Of a DNA stretch of 64,000 nucleotides, positions 48,994-57,372 are shown in pieces. The stretch is from Halomonas stenophila (GTDB taxonomy: Bacteria; Pseudomonadota; Gammaproteobacteria; Pseudomonadales; Halomonadaceae), in NCBI RefSeq assembly GCF_014192275.1, contig NZ_JACHXR010000004.1, positions 1 through 64,000 of the forward strand, read 5' to 3'. The position numbers were made by a program, and so were the translations under genes. Under the pieces are notes generated by a model. The model was not told the DNA's origin and searched no databases. It saw nothing but the letters and a program-made list of their open reading frames with translations. Each line of letters starts with the position of its first letter. Position 1 is the first letter of the stretch.

Positions 48994-51530
48994 ACACGCC
49001 CCAGTCCGAACTACAACGCCTGATCGTCATCGGTAACGGCATGGTCGGCCACCACCTGGTCGAGCAGCTCATCGAACGCGGCGCCACCGAGCAGTACCGC
49101 GTCACGGTCTTCGGCGAGGAGCGTCATCGGGCCTACGATCGCGTCCACCTGTCCGAGTATTTCGGTGGCCGGGACGCCCAGTTCCTGGCCATGTGCGACG
49201 CCGACCTCTATGCCGAGCACGGCATCGAGCTGCGCCTGAACGAGGCGGTGACCGCCCTCGACCGTGACGCCGGCGAGGTGGTCACCGAGGCCGGCCGCTA
49301 CGCCTACGACCGGGTCGTGCTGGCCACCGGCTCCTACCCCTTCGTGCCGCCGATTCCCGGCAACGACCGCGACAACTGCCTGGTCTACCGCACCCTGGAC
49401 GACCTCGATGCCATTCGCGCCGCGGCCGAGACGGCCACCACCGGCGTGGTGGTCGGCGGCGGCCTGCTGGGCCTGGAGGCGGCCAACGCCCTGCGCGGGC
49501 TCGACCTCGACACCGCCGTGGTCGAGTTCGCCCCGCGGCTGATGCCGATGCAGGTCGACACCGAGGGCGGCGAGCTGCTGCGCGAGAAGATCGAGGCGCT
49601 GGGCGTCCAGGTGCTCACCGGCCGCGCCACCCAGCACATCGAGGACGGCCAGGCCAGCTTCCATCGCATGGTCTTCCAGGACGACAAGGTGCTGGAGACC
49701 GACCTGATCGTGTTCTCGGCGGGCATCCGCCCCCGCGACGAGCTGGCCCGTGACGCCGCCCTGGAGATGGGCGAGCGCGGCGGCGTGGTGATCGACGATC
49801 GCTGCCTGACCAGCGACCCGGCGATCCTGGCCATCGGCGAGGTGGCGCTGTGGAACAACAGCATCTTCGGCCTGGTCGCCCCCGGCTACCAGATGGCCAA
49901 GGCCGCCGCCGACACCCTGCTGGGCGGCGAGCTGACCTTCGCGGGCGCCGACATGAGCACCAAGCTCAAGCTGCTCGGCGTCGACGTGGGCGCCATCGGC
50001 GATGCCCACGGCAACCAGAATCCCGGCGCTCGGATGTTCCGCTACCTGGACGAGATCAAGCAGGAATACCGCAAGCTGGTGGTCTCCAGCGACGGCAGGA
50101 AGCTGCTCGGCGCCATGCTGGTGGGTGACAACGCCACCTACGACACCCTGATGCAGTACTACAGCAACGGCCTGGAGCTGCCCGAGGACCCGGCCGCGCT
50201 GATCCTGCCCTCCACCGAGGGCGCGCCGACCCTGGGCGCCGACGCCCTCCCCGAGGGCGCGACCATCTGCTCGTGCCACAACGTCACCAAGGGGTCGATC
50301 TGCGCGACCCTCGACGCCGGCGCCACCGACCTGGGCGCCGTCAAGGCCGAGACCAGGGCGAGCACCGGCTGCGGCGGCTGCGCGGCCCTGCTCAAGAGCG
50401 TGGTCGACCACGAGCTGGAGGCCCGCGGCGTGGAGGTCGACCGGTCGATCTGCGAGCACTTCGCCCACACCCGCCAGGAGCTTTACGACATCGTCCGCGT
50501 CGAGGGCATCAAGACCTTCGGCGAGCTGATCGGCAAGCACGGCTCTCCACAAACTCAGGGCCTGGGCTCTTCATCAGCCCCGAAGCTTGGCTGCGATATC
50601 TGCAAGCCGGCGGTGGCCTCGATCCTCGCCTCCTGCTTCAACGAGCCGATCACCGACGCCGCGCATATCCCGCTGCAGGACACCAACGACACCTTCATGG
50701 CCAACATGCAGAAGAACGGCACCTACTCGGTGGTGCCGCGTGTCGCCGGCGGCGAGATCACCCCGGACAAGCTGGTGGTGCTCGGCCAGGTGGCCCAGAA
50801 GTATGGCCTCTACACCAAGATCACCGGCGGCCAGCGCATCGACCTGTTCGGCGCCCACCTCGAGGAGCTGCCGGACATCTGGGGCGAGCTGATCGCGGCC
50901 GGCTTCGAGACCGGGCATGCCTACGGCAAGTCGCTGCGCACCGTGAAGTCCTGCGTGGGCAGCACCTGGTGCCGCTACGGGGTGCAGGACAGCGTGGGCA
51001 TGGCGATCCGGCTCGAGCATCGCTACAAGGGCCTGCGCTCGCCGCACAAGCTCAAGTTCGCGGTCTCCGGCTGTACCCGCGAGTGCGCCGAGGCCCAGAG
51101 CAAGGACGTCGGGGTGATCGCTACCGAGCACGGCTGGAACCTCTACGTGTGCGGCAACGGCGGCATGCGCCCGCGCCACGCCGAGCTCTTCGCCACCGAC
51201 CTGGACGACGAGCAGCTGATCAGCACCATCGATCGCCTGCTGATGTTCTACGTGCGCACCGCCGACCGCCTGCAGCGCACCTCGGTGTGGCGCGAGAACC
51301 TCGAGGGCGGCCTGGACTACCTCAAGGAAGTGGTGCTCGAGGACAGCCTGGGCATCAATGACGAGCTCGAGGCGCAGATGCAGACCGTCATCGACCACTA
51401 CGAGTGCGAGTGGGCCGGCGCCCTCCAGGACCCGGAGAAGCTCAAGCGCTTCCGCAGCTTCGTCAACGACGCACGCCCCGACCCGGACATCATCGTGACC
51501 GAGGAGCGCGGCCAGCTCCGCCCTGCGTAA
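48990..51530 (+). CDS. nirB: Nitrite reductase (NADH) large subunit
   Basis: An 846-residue siroheme enzyme reducing nitrite to ammonium. Order: FAD/NAD domains (VIGNGMVGHHLVEQL; VVGGGLLGLEAAN), BFD-type 2Fe-2S (CSCHNVTKGSIC ... STGCGGCAALL), then the ferredoxin-like and siroheme/4Fe-4S domains with CVGSTWCRYG and GCTRECAEAQSKD. About 14 extra residues of odd codon use (50544-50586) are inserted just before the GCDICKP motif. The start overlaps the upstream oxidoreductase gene. Together with nirD it would complete nitrate assimilation; siroheme comes via cobA. Confidence 0.94.
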   Translation: MNTPQSELQRLIVIGNGMVGHHLVEQLIERGATEQYRVTVFGEERHRAYDRVHLSEYFGGRDAQFLAMCDADLYAEHGIELRLNEAVTALDRDAGEVVTEAGRYAYDRVVLATGSYPFVPPIPGNDRDNCLVYRTLDDLDAIRAAAETATTGVVVGGGLLGLEAANALRGLDLDTAVVEFAPRLMPMQVDTEGGELLREKIEALGVQVLTGRATQHIEDGQASFHRMVFQDDKVLETDLIVFSAGIRPRDELARDAALEMGERGGVVIDDRCLTSDPAILAIGEVALWNNSIFGLVAPGYQMAKAAADTLLGGELTFAGADMSTKLKLLGVDVGAIGDAHGNQNPGARMFRYLDEIKQEYRKLVVSSDGRKLLGAMLVGDNATYDTLMQYYSNGLELPEDPAALILPSTEGAPTLGADALPEGATICSCHNVTKGSICATLDAGATDLGAVKAETRASTGCGGCAALLKSVVDHELEARGVEVDRSICEHFAHTRQELYDIVRVEGIKTFGELIGKHGSPQTQGLGSSSAPKLGCDICKPAVASILASCFNEPITDAAHIPLQDTNDTFMANMQKNGTYSVVPRVAGGEITPDKLVVLGQVAQKYGLYTKITGGQRIDLFGAHLEELPDIWGELIAAGFETGHAYGKSLRTVKSCVGSTWCRYGVQDSVGMAIRLEHRYKGLRSPHKLKFAVSGCTRECAEAQSKDVGVIATEHGWNLYVCGNGGMRPRHAELFATDLDDEQLISTIDRLLMFYVRTADRLQRTSVWRENLEGGLDYLKEVVLEDSLGINDELEAQMQTVIDHYECEWAGALQDPEKLKRFRSFVNDARPDPDIIVTEERGQLRPA

Positions 51531-51561
51531 GGAAATGGCTGCGCGAGCGAATCGCGTTGTT

Positions 51562-51621
51562 GCGCGGCACCCCGAAGGCTCGCCTAACCCCCCGTTATGT
51601 CTCGCCTTCGGTGCGCCGCGC
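51562..51621. repeat. REP-like inverted repeat between nirB and nirD
   Basis: GCGCGGC and CCGAAGGC pair with GCCTTCGG and GCCGCGC around a 24-base centre, with a small internal loop. It lies in the 149-bp gap inside the operon. It has no U-tail. Such elements often stabilise the upstream mRNA. Confidence 0.6.
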
Positions 51622-51679
51622 GCCTAGCGCTTCATCTCGCTCGCCAATTTCTCGACATCATCGCGAGGACTACCAATCT

Positions 51680-52054
51680 ATGACTAGCGCAACCGCAGAA
51701 GCCCCGACCATGACCCAGACCTGGCAACCCCTGTGCACCAAGGCCGACCTGGTGCCCTTCTCCGGCGTCGCCGCCTGGATCGAGACGACCGAGGGACCGG
51801 CCCAGGTGGCCCTGTTCTACCTGCCGGGCCATGCCACCGAGCTCTACGCCGTGGACCATCACGACCCCTTCTCCGACGCTAACGTCATCGCCCGCGGCAT
51901 CGTCGGCGACGTCTCGGGGGCGCCGGTGGTGGCCTCCCCGATCTACAAGCAGCACTTCCGCCTTGACGACGGCCAGTGCCTGGAAGACGAGGCGGTGCGA
52001 CTGCGCTGCTGGGCGGTCTGCTTCGAGGGCGACCGGGTGATGATCCAGGCGTGA
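51680..52054 (+). CDS. nirD: Nitrite reductase (NADH) small subunit
   Basis: A 124-residue Rieske-fold protein, a little longer than the usual 105-110. WQPLCTKADLVPFSGVAAWIE, LYAVDHHDPFSDANVIARGIVGD and VASPIYKQHFRLDDGQCLED are typical of NirD. As in other NirD proteins the Rieske cysteines/histidines are not conserved, so it does not bind 2Fe-2S. GAGGA is ten bases upstream; an ATG at 51710 is an alternative that would give a standard length. Confidence 0.93.
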   Translation: MTSATAEAPTMTQTWQPLCTKADLVPFSGVAAWIETTEGPAQVALFYLPGHATELYAVDHHDPFSDANVIARGIVGDVSGAPVVASPIYKQHFRLDDGQCLEDEAVRLRCWAVCFEGDRVMIQA

Positions 52055-52487
52055 CCCCGCCCCTGGCGGCCGCCCCCTCGCGCCACCCGGCGGCACGCCG
52101 CCAGGGCCTGTCCAGGGCGTAGCGGGTGGCCAGTATCAACGTCCATCGGCCGCCGCCGGCTGGGGTGTCGGCCGTGCCCGGGAGGACGGCTCTCTCCTCC
52201 CGCAACAGGCGGGCGATCGCGCTCCGGGCTGGCCATCCCTGCGTCCCGGTCGGCGGCGAGCGAAACGACACAGCGTTGAGGCCGGAATTGTGCAGGGCGG
52301 CAAAGATGGGCCATGCTGGGAGCCAATTGGCAAGTATTGCGGTCGTATGACAATAGGAGGTGCTCACCACAAACCGTGAAACCGGCACATCGCGCCTTGT
52401 CACGGAACTGACATCCGGCGCTGACAGTGTCGACATCGAGGCGTCATCCTTGACGCCGTTCCGGTGACAATCAGGAGAGCTGCGCCG
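52055..52487. other. 433-bp gap between nirD and the PhoH-like gene
   Basis: No gene is certain. A GGCGGCACGCCGCC-type hairpin just after nirD could end its mRNA. Beyond it, a 75-codon plus-strand frame and a longer minus-strand frame exist (the latter with LLREERAVLPGTADTP), but neither has a ribosome site or family resemblance. The last 100 bases (CAATAGGAGG, AATTGGCAAGT) are AT-richer and likely hold the promoter of the next gene. Confidence 0.45.
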
Positions 52488-53900
52488 ATGGTACGCATCG
52501 ACAAGAAGGCCACCCGGCTTTACGTGCTGGACACCAATGTCCTGATCCACGACCCCGCCGCCCTCTATCAGTTCGATGAGCACGAAGTGGTGATTCCCAT
52601 GACCGTGCTCGAGGAGCTCGACAAGCACAAGAACGGCATCCGCGAGATCGCCCGCACCGCCCGGCAGGTCAGCCGGACCCTCTCGGACCTCACCGCCAAC
52701 GTCGACCTCCACCAGATCCGCGACGGCATTCCCATCACCCGGCTCACCGGCCCCGAGGGTCGACTGCGCCTGCTGTGCTACGACAACCTCTCGGTCCCGG
52801 ACAACCTGGAGGACAGCCCCGACAACCGCCTGCTCGCCGAGACCTGTCGGCTGCGCGACGAGCGCCCCGACGCCTCGGTGATCCTGGTCACCAAGGACAT
52901 CAACCTGAGGGTCAAGGCCGCGGCGCTGGGCGTGCCGGTGGAGGACTACCTCACCGATCGCGCCTTCGACGACAGCGATGCCATGATCGGCGGCGCCCGG
53001 GTCTTTCCCGAGGCGGGCCAGGATGGCAGCGGCCTGTGGGAGACCCTCAAGACCGAGGTCAAGGTGGAGCGCGAGAATGGTCGCGTGATCTACCGCCTGA
53101 CCGGCGAGATCCCCACCGACTGGCACCTCGGCATGCTGGTCTCGGACAGCGATGACGGGGCAAGCTTCGAGGCGGTGGTCCGCGACCTGGGCCCACGCCA
53201 TGCCCATCTGGAGCTACTGACCAACTACCGGCATGGCGCCAGCGTGTGGGGCGTGCATGCCCATGACAGCCGCCAGAACTTCACCCTCAACCTGCTGATG
53301 GACGAAGGCATCGACCTGGTGACCATCGCCGGCAGTGCGGGCACCGGCAAGACCTTCATGACCCTGGCCGCGGCCTTCCAGCAGACGCTGGACGGCAAGC
53401 GCTTCGAGCGCGTGGTGTTCACCCGGGCCCCGATCTCCATGAGCGAGGACATCGGCTACCTGCCCGGCACCGAGGAGGAGAAGATGTCGCCCTGGATGGG
53501 GGCCTTCCATGACAACATGGACAACCTGCTGCGCGACGAGCATGACGGCAGCTCCACCTGGAACCAGGAGGCGACGCGTCAGTTGCTCGGCTCGAGGGTA
53601 CAGATCCGCGCCCCCGGCTTCATGCGCGGCCGGACCCTGAATGACACCTTCCTGATCATCGACGAGGCCCAGAACTTCACGCCCAAGCAGCTCAAGTCGC
53701 TGATCACCCGGGCCGGGCGCAACACCAAGATCGTCTGTCTGGGCAACGTGGGCCAGATCGACACGCCCTATCTCACCGCCAACACCTGCGGCATGGCGGC
53801 GGTGGTGCAACGCTTCCGCGACTGGCCCCATGCCGGCCATGTCACCCTCAAGAGCGTGGAGCGCTCGCGCCTGGCGCTGGCCGGCGAGGAGCTGCTCTGA
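52488..53900 (+). CDS. PhoH-like protein with PIN domain (PIN-PhoH2 type)
   Basis: A 470-residue protein: N-terminal PIN nuclease domain (LYVLDTNVLIHDP, EELDKHKNG, SVILVTKDINLRVKA; acidic residues retained, residues 8-160), then a PhoH ATPase with Walker A GSAGTGKT (about 283) and Walker B FLIIDEAQNF (about 388). Such proteins are thought to be RNA helicase/ribonucleases. AGGAG precedes the ATG. It resembles YlaK-type PhoH rather than the YbeZ branch. Confidence 0.92.
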   Translation: MVRIDKKATRLYVLDTNVLIHDPAALYQFDEHEVVIPMTVLEELDKHKNGIREIARTARQVSRTLSDLTANVDLHQIRDGIPITRLTGPEGRLRLLCYDNLSVPDNLEDSPDNRLLAETCRLRDERPDASVILVTKDINLRVKAAALGVPVEDYLTDRAFDDSDAMIGGARVFPEAGQDGSGLWETLKTEVKVERENGRVIYRLTGEIPTDWHLGMLVSDSDDGASFEAVVRDLGPRHAHLELLTNYRHGASVWGVHAHDSRQNFTLNLLMDEGIDLVTIAGSAGTGKTFMTLAAAFQQTLDGKRFERVVFTRAPISMSEDIGYLPGTEEEKMSPWMGAFHDNMDNLLRDEHDGSSTWNQEATRQLLGSRVQIRAPGFMRGRTLNDTFLIIDEAQNFTPKQLKSLITRAGRNTKIVCLGNVGQIDTPYLTANTCGMAAVVQRFRDWPHAGHVTLKSVERSRLALAGEELL

Positions 53901-53951
53901 ATGCGGCGGGCCGACGCCCCCGGCGTCGGCCCGCCCGCCTCCTGCACCCGC

Positions 53952-54170
53952 TCAGGAACCGCGATTCACGGCCTTCTCGATCAAGGCCTCGCTCTGGCTG
54001 CCGGGCCCGTGGCGGAGCACCGTCTGGGCCTCGTGATAGAGGCAGACGAAGCGCTGGCAGGAGGCACAATGCACCTGGTCGTCGGGATTCTTGACGCTGG
54101 AGACGCGCATCAGGTGACTGCCGCAGTTCGGGCACGCCACCGGTAGACGAAAATCCTCGGAGAGTGACAT
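53952..54170 (-). CDS. Small zinc-ribbon protein
   Basis: A 72-residue protein with CPNC (residues 13-16) and CASC (36-39), a typical zinc ribbon, then RFVCLYHEA. Function unknown. The start at 54170 was chosen because GGAG lies six bases upstream. It is convergent with the PhoH-like gene and 73 bp after the GGDEF gene. Confidence 0.75.
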   Translation of the reverse strand: MSLSEDFRLPVACPNCGSHLMRVSSVKNPDDQVHCASCQRFVCLYHEAQTVLRHGPGSQSEALIEKAVNRGS

Positions 54171-54243
54171 CGGCTGCTCCTTTTGCACGGTGTTGATGAC
54201 GGCACCTCAGAACCATGGGACAGCGGACTCGCCAGTCAGTGCC

Positions 54244-55566
54244 TCAGATCACCGTCTCGGGACCGACGATGCGGTTGCGCCCCGCCCGCTTGGCCCGGTA
54301 GAGGGCGTGGTCGGCCCGGCCCAGCGCCTCGCCGAGATTCCCCCCGGGGTCGAGGAAGGCCACTCCCATGCTGACCGTGAAATGCAGCGTTTCACCGCCC
54401 AGCGCCAGCTCGCTGTCCGCCACGGCCTGCCGCAGGCGCTCCAGCACGCCCCAGGCCTCCTCCGGCTCGCTATCCACCAGCATCACGGCGAACTCCTCGC
54501 CGCCGAGGCGACCGATCAGGTCGTAGGGACGCAGGCAGTCTCGGCAGGTCGTGGCGAAGCGCTGCAGGGCGATATCGCCGGCCGCATGGCCATGGGTGTC
54601 ATTGAGCGCCTTGAAGTGGTCGAGGTCGACCATCGCCACCGGCACCCGGCGACGATTGCGGGTGGCATGGGCCAGCAACGCCTCGCCATTGGCGAGGAAG
54701 GCCCGCCGGTTGAGCAGGCCGGTCAGCATGTCGGTACTGATCAGGTGCTGGGTGCGCCGTTCCGCCTCCTTGCGGCGGGTGACGTCCTGCAGCCAGCCGT
54801 CCCAGAGCGTGCCCCCACCGGACTCGCGCCGCACGCCCGCCGTGGCCTCCAGCCAGCGCACGCCCTCCGGTGTCTCGATGCGAAAGGCCAACTGCCATGG
54901 CTCGAGACTCACCGACGACTGGGCCAGCGTGTTGGTCAGGGCCTGGCGATCTTCGCCGACCAGCCGATCGAGCAACCGCGCGGGGGACGCCATCACGGCG
55001 TCGGGCGTCAACCCGCACAGCGCGATCAGCCCCTCGCTCAGGTAGCCGAAGGACAGTGCCCCCCGCGGCGTCTGGTGCAGTTGGAAGACCACGCCCGGCA
55101 AGCCGGTCACGACCGCCTCCAGCCGGCCCAGCCGCTCCCGGTCGGCGATGGCGGGCTCGAGCAGGGTACCGACGTCGTGCTGGATGCACAGCAGCCGGAG
55201 GGGGGCGTCGGGTCCCTCGACCAGGGGCTGGATGAGGGTATCCAGGTAGAGCCGTCGACCGTCGGCATGGCGGCAATGCAGCAGTCCGTGCCAGGACTGG
55301 CGCTGCTGGACGCAATGATCCAGGGCCCGGGACAGCGGACCGCGCAGCGGCTGCTCGTCCAGGCCGGTGACGCGACGCCCCACCAGCGACTCGTCGGCAT
55401 GCCCCGTGACGCGCGCCATCGACGGATTGACCTCGAGGATCACCCCATGGGCATCCAGCAGCATCACCGCGCCAGGGAAATGCGCGTAGAGCCGCTCGGG
55501 CAGGCTGGTGGCCGGCGAGGATCGTCGCCGGCGCCACTTGTCCAGAATCCGAGAAATACCCCGCAT
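54244..55566 (-). CDS. Diguanylate cyclase with PAS domains
   Basis: A 440-residue cytoplasmic sensor: a PAS domain (about 25-130), a second PAS/PAC (about 145-265), and a C-terminal GGDEF domain with DMLTGLLNRRAFL, DLDHFKALNDTHGHAAGD and the active-site GGEEF, which makes cyclic di-GMP. An RxxD inhibitory site is not seen at the usual place. No membrane segment. GGAG eight bases upstream supports the ATG at 55566; the one five codons earlier lacks a ribosome site. Signal unknown. Confidence 0.9.
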   Translation of the reverse strand: MRGISRILDKWRRRRSSPATSLPERLYAHFPGAVMLLDAHGVILEVNPSMARVTGHADESLVGRRVTGLDEQPLRGPLSRALDHCVQQRQSWHGLLHCRHADGRRLYLDTLIQPLVEGPDAPLRLLCIQHDVGTLLEPAIADRERLGRLEAVVTGLPGVVFQLHQTPRGALSFGYLSEGLIALCGLTPDAVMASPARLLDRLVGEDRQALTNTLAQSSVSLEPWQLAFRIETPEGVRWLEATAGVRRESGGGTLWDGWLQDVTRRKEAERRTQHLISTDMLTGLLNRRAFLANGEALLAHATRNRRRVPVAMVDLDHFKALNDTHGHAAGDIALQRFATTCRDCLRPYDLIGRLGGEEFAVMLVDSEPEEAWGVLERLRQAVADSELALGGETLHFTVSMGVAFLDPGGNLGEALGRADHALYRAKRAGRNRIVGPETVI

Positions 55567-55696
55567 CCGTGGGGTCTCCATCGACAGGGAATCGTGCCGC
55601 TATCGTCCTACCCTAGCGCAGTCGCGCGCGGGGCACACGCACTACCGCCGGCCAGGGCCTATACCGGGCCGGCGTCGAGCCGCCAAGGGGCCGGGC

Positions 55697-56626
55697 TCAG
55701 CCGGCCAGCCAGAGCCCCAGGTTGAGCAGCGCCAGGGTGCCGAGCTGGAGGGCCACGTTGGCCCCCAGCCAGGGCACGAGCGCCGCCACGTCGGCCACGT
55801 TCAGCCGCCACAGGCCGCGCACCAGCCAGGCGACCGCCGGGGCCAGCAGCCAGGTCAGCCAGGTAGCGGCCGGCAGGAGGCCGACCGCGACCCCGGCCGG
55901 CACCACCAGGAAGGCCGCCAGCACCAGCATGCCCGCCAGCCGCACGGCCCGACGTCGCCCCAGCAGGATCGCCAGGTGACGCCGGCCGACCCGACGGTCG
56001 GCATCGATATCCGGCACCTGATTGAGCAGCAGCAAGGCGCTGACCAGCAGGGTCGGCACCAGGGAGACGGTCATTGCCAGGGACGAGGGATGGCCGGTCA
56101 GGGCCTGGTGTGCGCCCACCACCATCAGGACACCGAAGCCCAGGCCCGGGGCCAGCAGGCACAGCAGTGGGCGATGCGTCAGCACCCCGGTATAGGCCAC
56201 CACCAACCCCAGGCCCAGCAGGCCATAGGGCAGCAGCCACGGACCCGAGCGCCACAGGAACCAGCTGCCGATGACCACCACCCCGGCTAGGCAGGCGACG
56301 GCGGCACGCCACACCAGCGGGGCCGCCGCCGGCCGGCCCGGCAGGGCACCACTGCCCCCGGAGAAGGGCGTGCGCCGGGTGGTGGCATCCAGGCCGCTGG
56401 CGAAGTCATGGTGCTCGTTGAGGAGGTTCACCGCGGCATGGGCCAGCAGCGCGGCCAGCAACACCAGCAGGGTGTCCACCCTGGCCAGCGGCGCGCCCTC
56501 GAGGCGGGCCGTGAGCACCGCCAGGCCAGCACACAGCGGCGCCAGCACCAGGAAGTTGGGGCGAGCGCTGCGCAGGCAGGCCTGCCTGTCCTCCCGACGG
56601 GCGGTGTCACCCCGCGATGCATCCAT
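55697..56626 (-). CDS. UbiA-family prenyltransferase
   Basis: A 309-residue membrane protein with eight or nine helices and both aspartate-rich motifs: NLLNEHHDFASGLD (about 70) and NQVPDIDADRRVGRRHLA (about 205). This matches the MenA-like/UbiA branch; the acceptor (naphthoate, other aromatic or polyprenyl) is not decided. The NEHHDFASGLD form is seen in 1,4-dihydroxy-2-naphthoate prenyltransferase-like proteins. It is 20 bp after the esterase gene, on the same strand. Confidence 0.85.
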   Translation of the reverse strand: MDASRGDTARREDRQACLRSARPNFLVLAPLCAGLAVLTARLEGAPLARVDTLLVLLAALLAHAAVNLLNEHHDFASGLDATTRRTPFSGGSGALPGRPAAAPLVWRAAVACLAGVVVIGSWFLWRSGPWLLPYGLLGLGLVVAYTGVLTHRPLLCLLAPGLGFGVLMVVGAHQALTGHPSSLAMTVSLVPTLLVSALLLLNQVPDIDADRRVGRRHLAILLGRRRAVRLAGMLVLAAFLVVPAGVAVGLLPAATWLTWLLAPAVAWLVRGLWRLNVADVAALVPWLGANVALQLGTLALLNLGLWLAG

Positions 56627-56646
56627 GCCGTGTCTCTCCCTCGGTA

Positions 56647-57315
56647 TCAGCGAGCCAGCCGCTCGGACAGCCAGTGGCCGATGTCGGCGACCTGCTGGGG
56701 ACAGACCGCATGGGCCATGGGGTATTGGCGATAGTGGACCGGGTAGCCCATGGCCGAGAGCCGGTCGTGGGCGGCCCGGCCCAGGGCCTCGGGCACCACC
56801 GGGTCGAGATGACCGTGATGGATCTCGATGGGCAGCTCGCGGTTGGCCGGGGTCGGCTCGAGGCTCTCGGCGGTGCCGAGGTAGGTGGACATGGCCAGCA
56901 GGCCGCCGAGACGCTCGGGAAAGGTCAGGGCCGCCTCGTAGGCCACCGCCCCACCCTGGGAGAAGCCGGCCAGGATGATGCGCTCGGCGGGGATGCCATG
57001 CCGGATCTGCTCGTGGACCAGCGCCTGGATGCGCGCCGCGGAGGCCTTGAGCTGGGCCTCGTCCACCCGGCGCTCGAGGCTCATCTCCTTGATGTCGTAC
57101 CAGGCCGGCATCACCATGCCGCCGTTGATGGTCACCGCCAGTCGCGGGGCATGGGGCAGGATGAAGCGCACGCTCGCCCCCTCGGGCAGCGACAGCGCCG
57201 GCACCAGGGGCTCGAAGTCATGGCCATCGGCACCGAGGCCGTGGAGGATGAAGACACAGGCATCGGCGGGCTTGCCGCCGCGGGGCTCGATGATCAACTC
57301 GTCGGGTTCGCTCAT
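56647..57315 (-). CDS. Carboxylesterase (phospholipase/carboxylesterase family)
   Basis: A 222-residue alpha/beta hydrolase with the family pattern: FILHGLGADGHDFEPLV, RFILPHAPRLAVTINGGMVMPAWYDI, nucleophile ILAGFSQGGAVAYEAAL (Ser about 117), Asp in HHGHLDPVVP (about 168) and His in YPMAHAV (about 200). Length is normal. Substrates are small esters or acyl groups. It lies upstream of, and probably with, the prenyltransferase gene. Confidence 0.93.
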   Translation of the reverse strand: MSEPDELIIEPRGGKPADACVFILHGLGADGHDFEPLVPALSLPEGASVRFILPHAPRLAVTINGGMVMPAWYDIKEMSLERRVDEAQLKASAARIQALVHEQIRHGIPAERIILAGFSQGGAVAYEAALTFPERLGGLLAMSTYLGTAESLEPTPANRELPIEIHHGHLDPVVPEALGRAAHDRLSAMGYPVHYRQYPMAHAVCPQQVADIGHWLSERLAR

Positions 57316-57372
57316 GGATTGGTCTCCCGGGGCAAAAGCGCCACCCTAGCGCAAAGCGCCGGCCACGGCGAC

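Noticed and set aside
51885..53207. Long minus-strand open frame across the nirD-phoH gap
   Set aside because: Mostly antisense to the PhoH-like gene. The part in the gap has no start signal or family resemblance.
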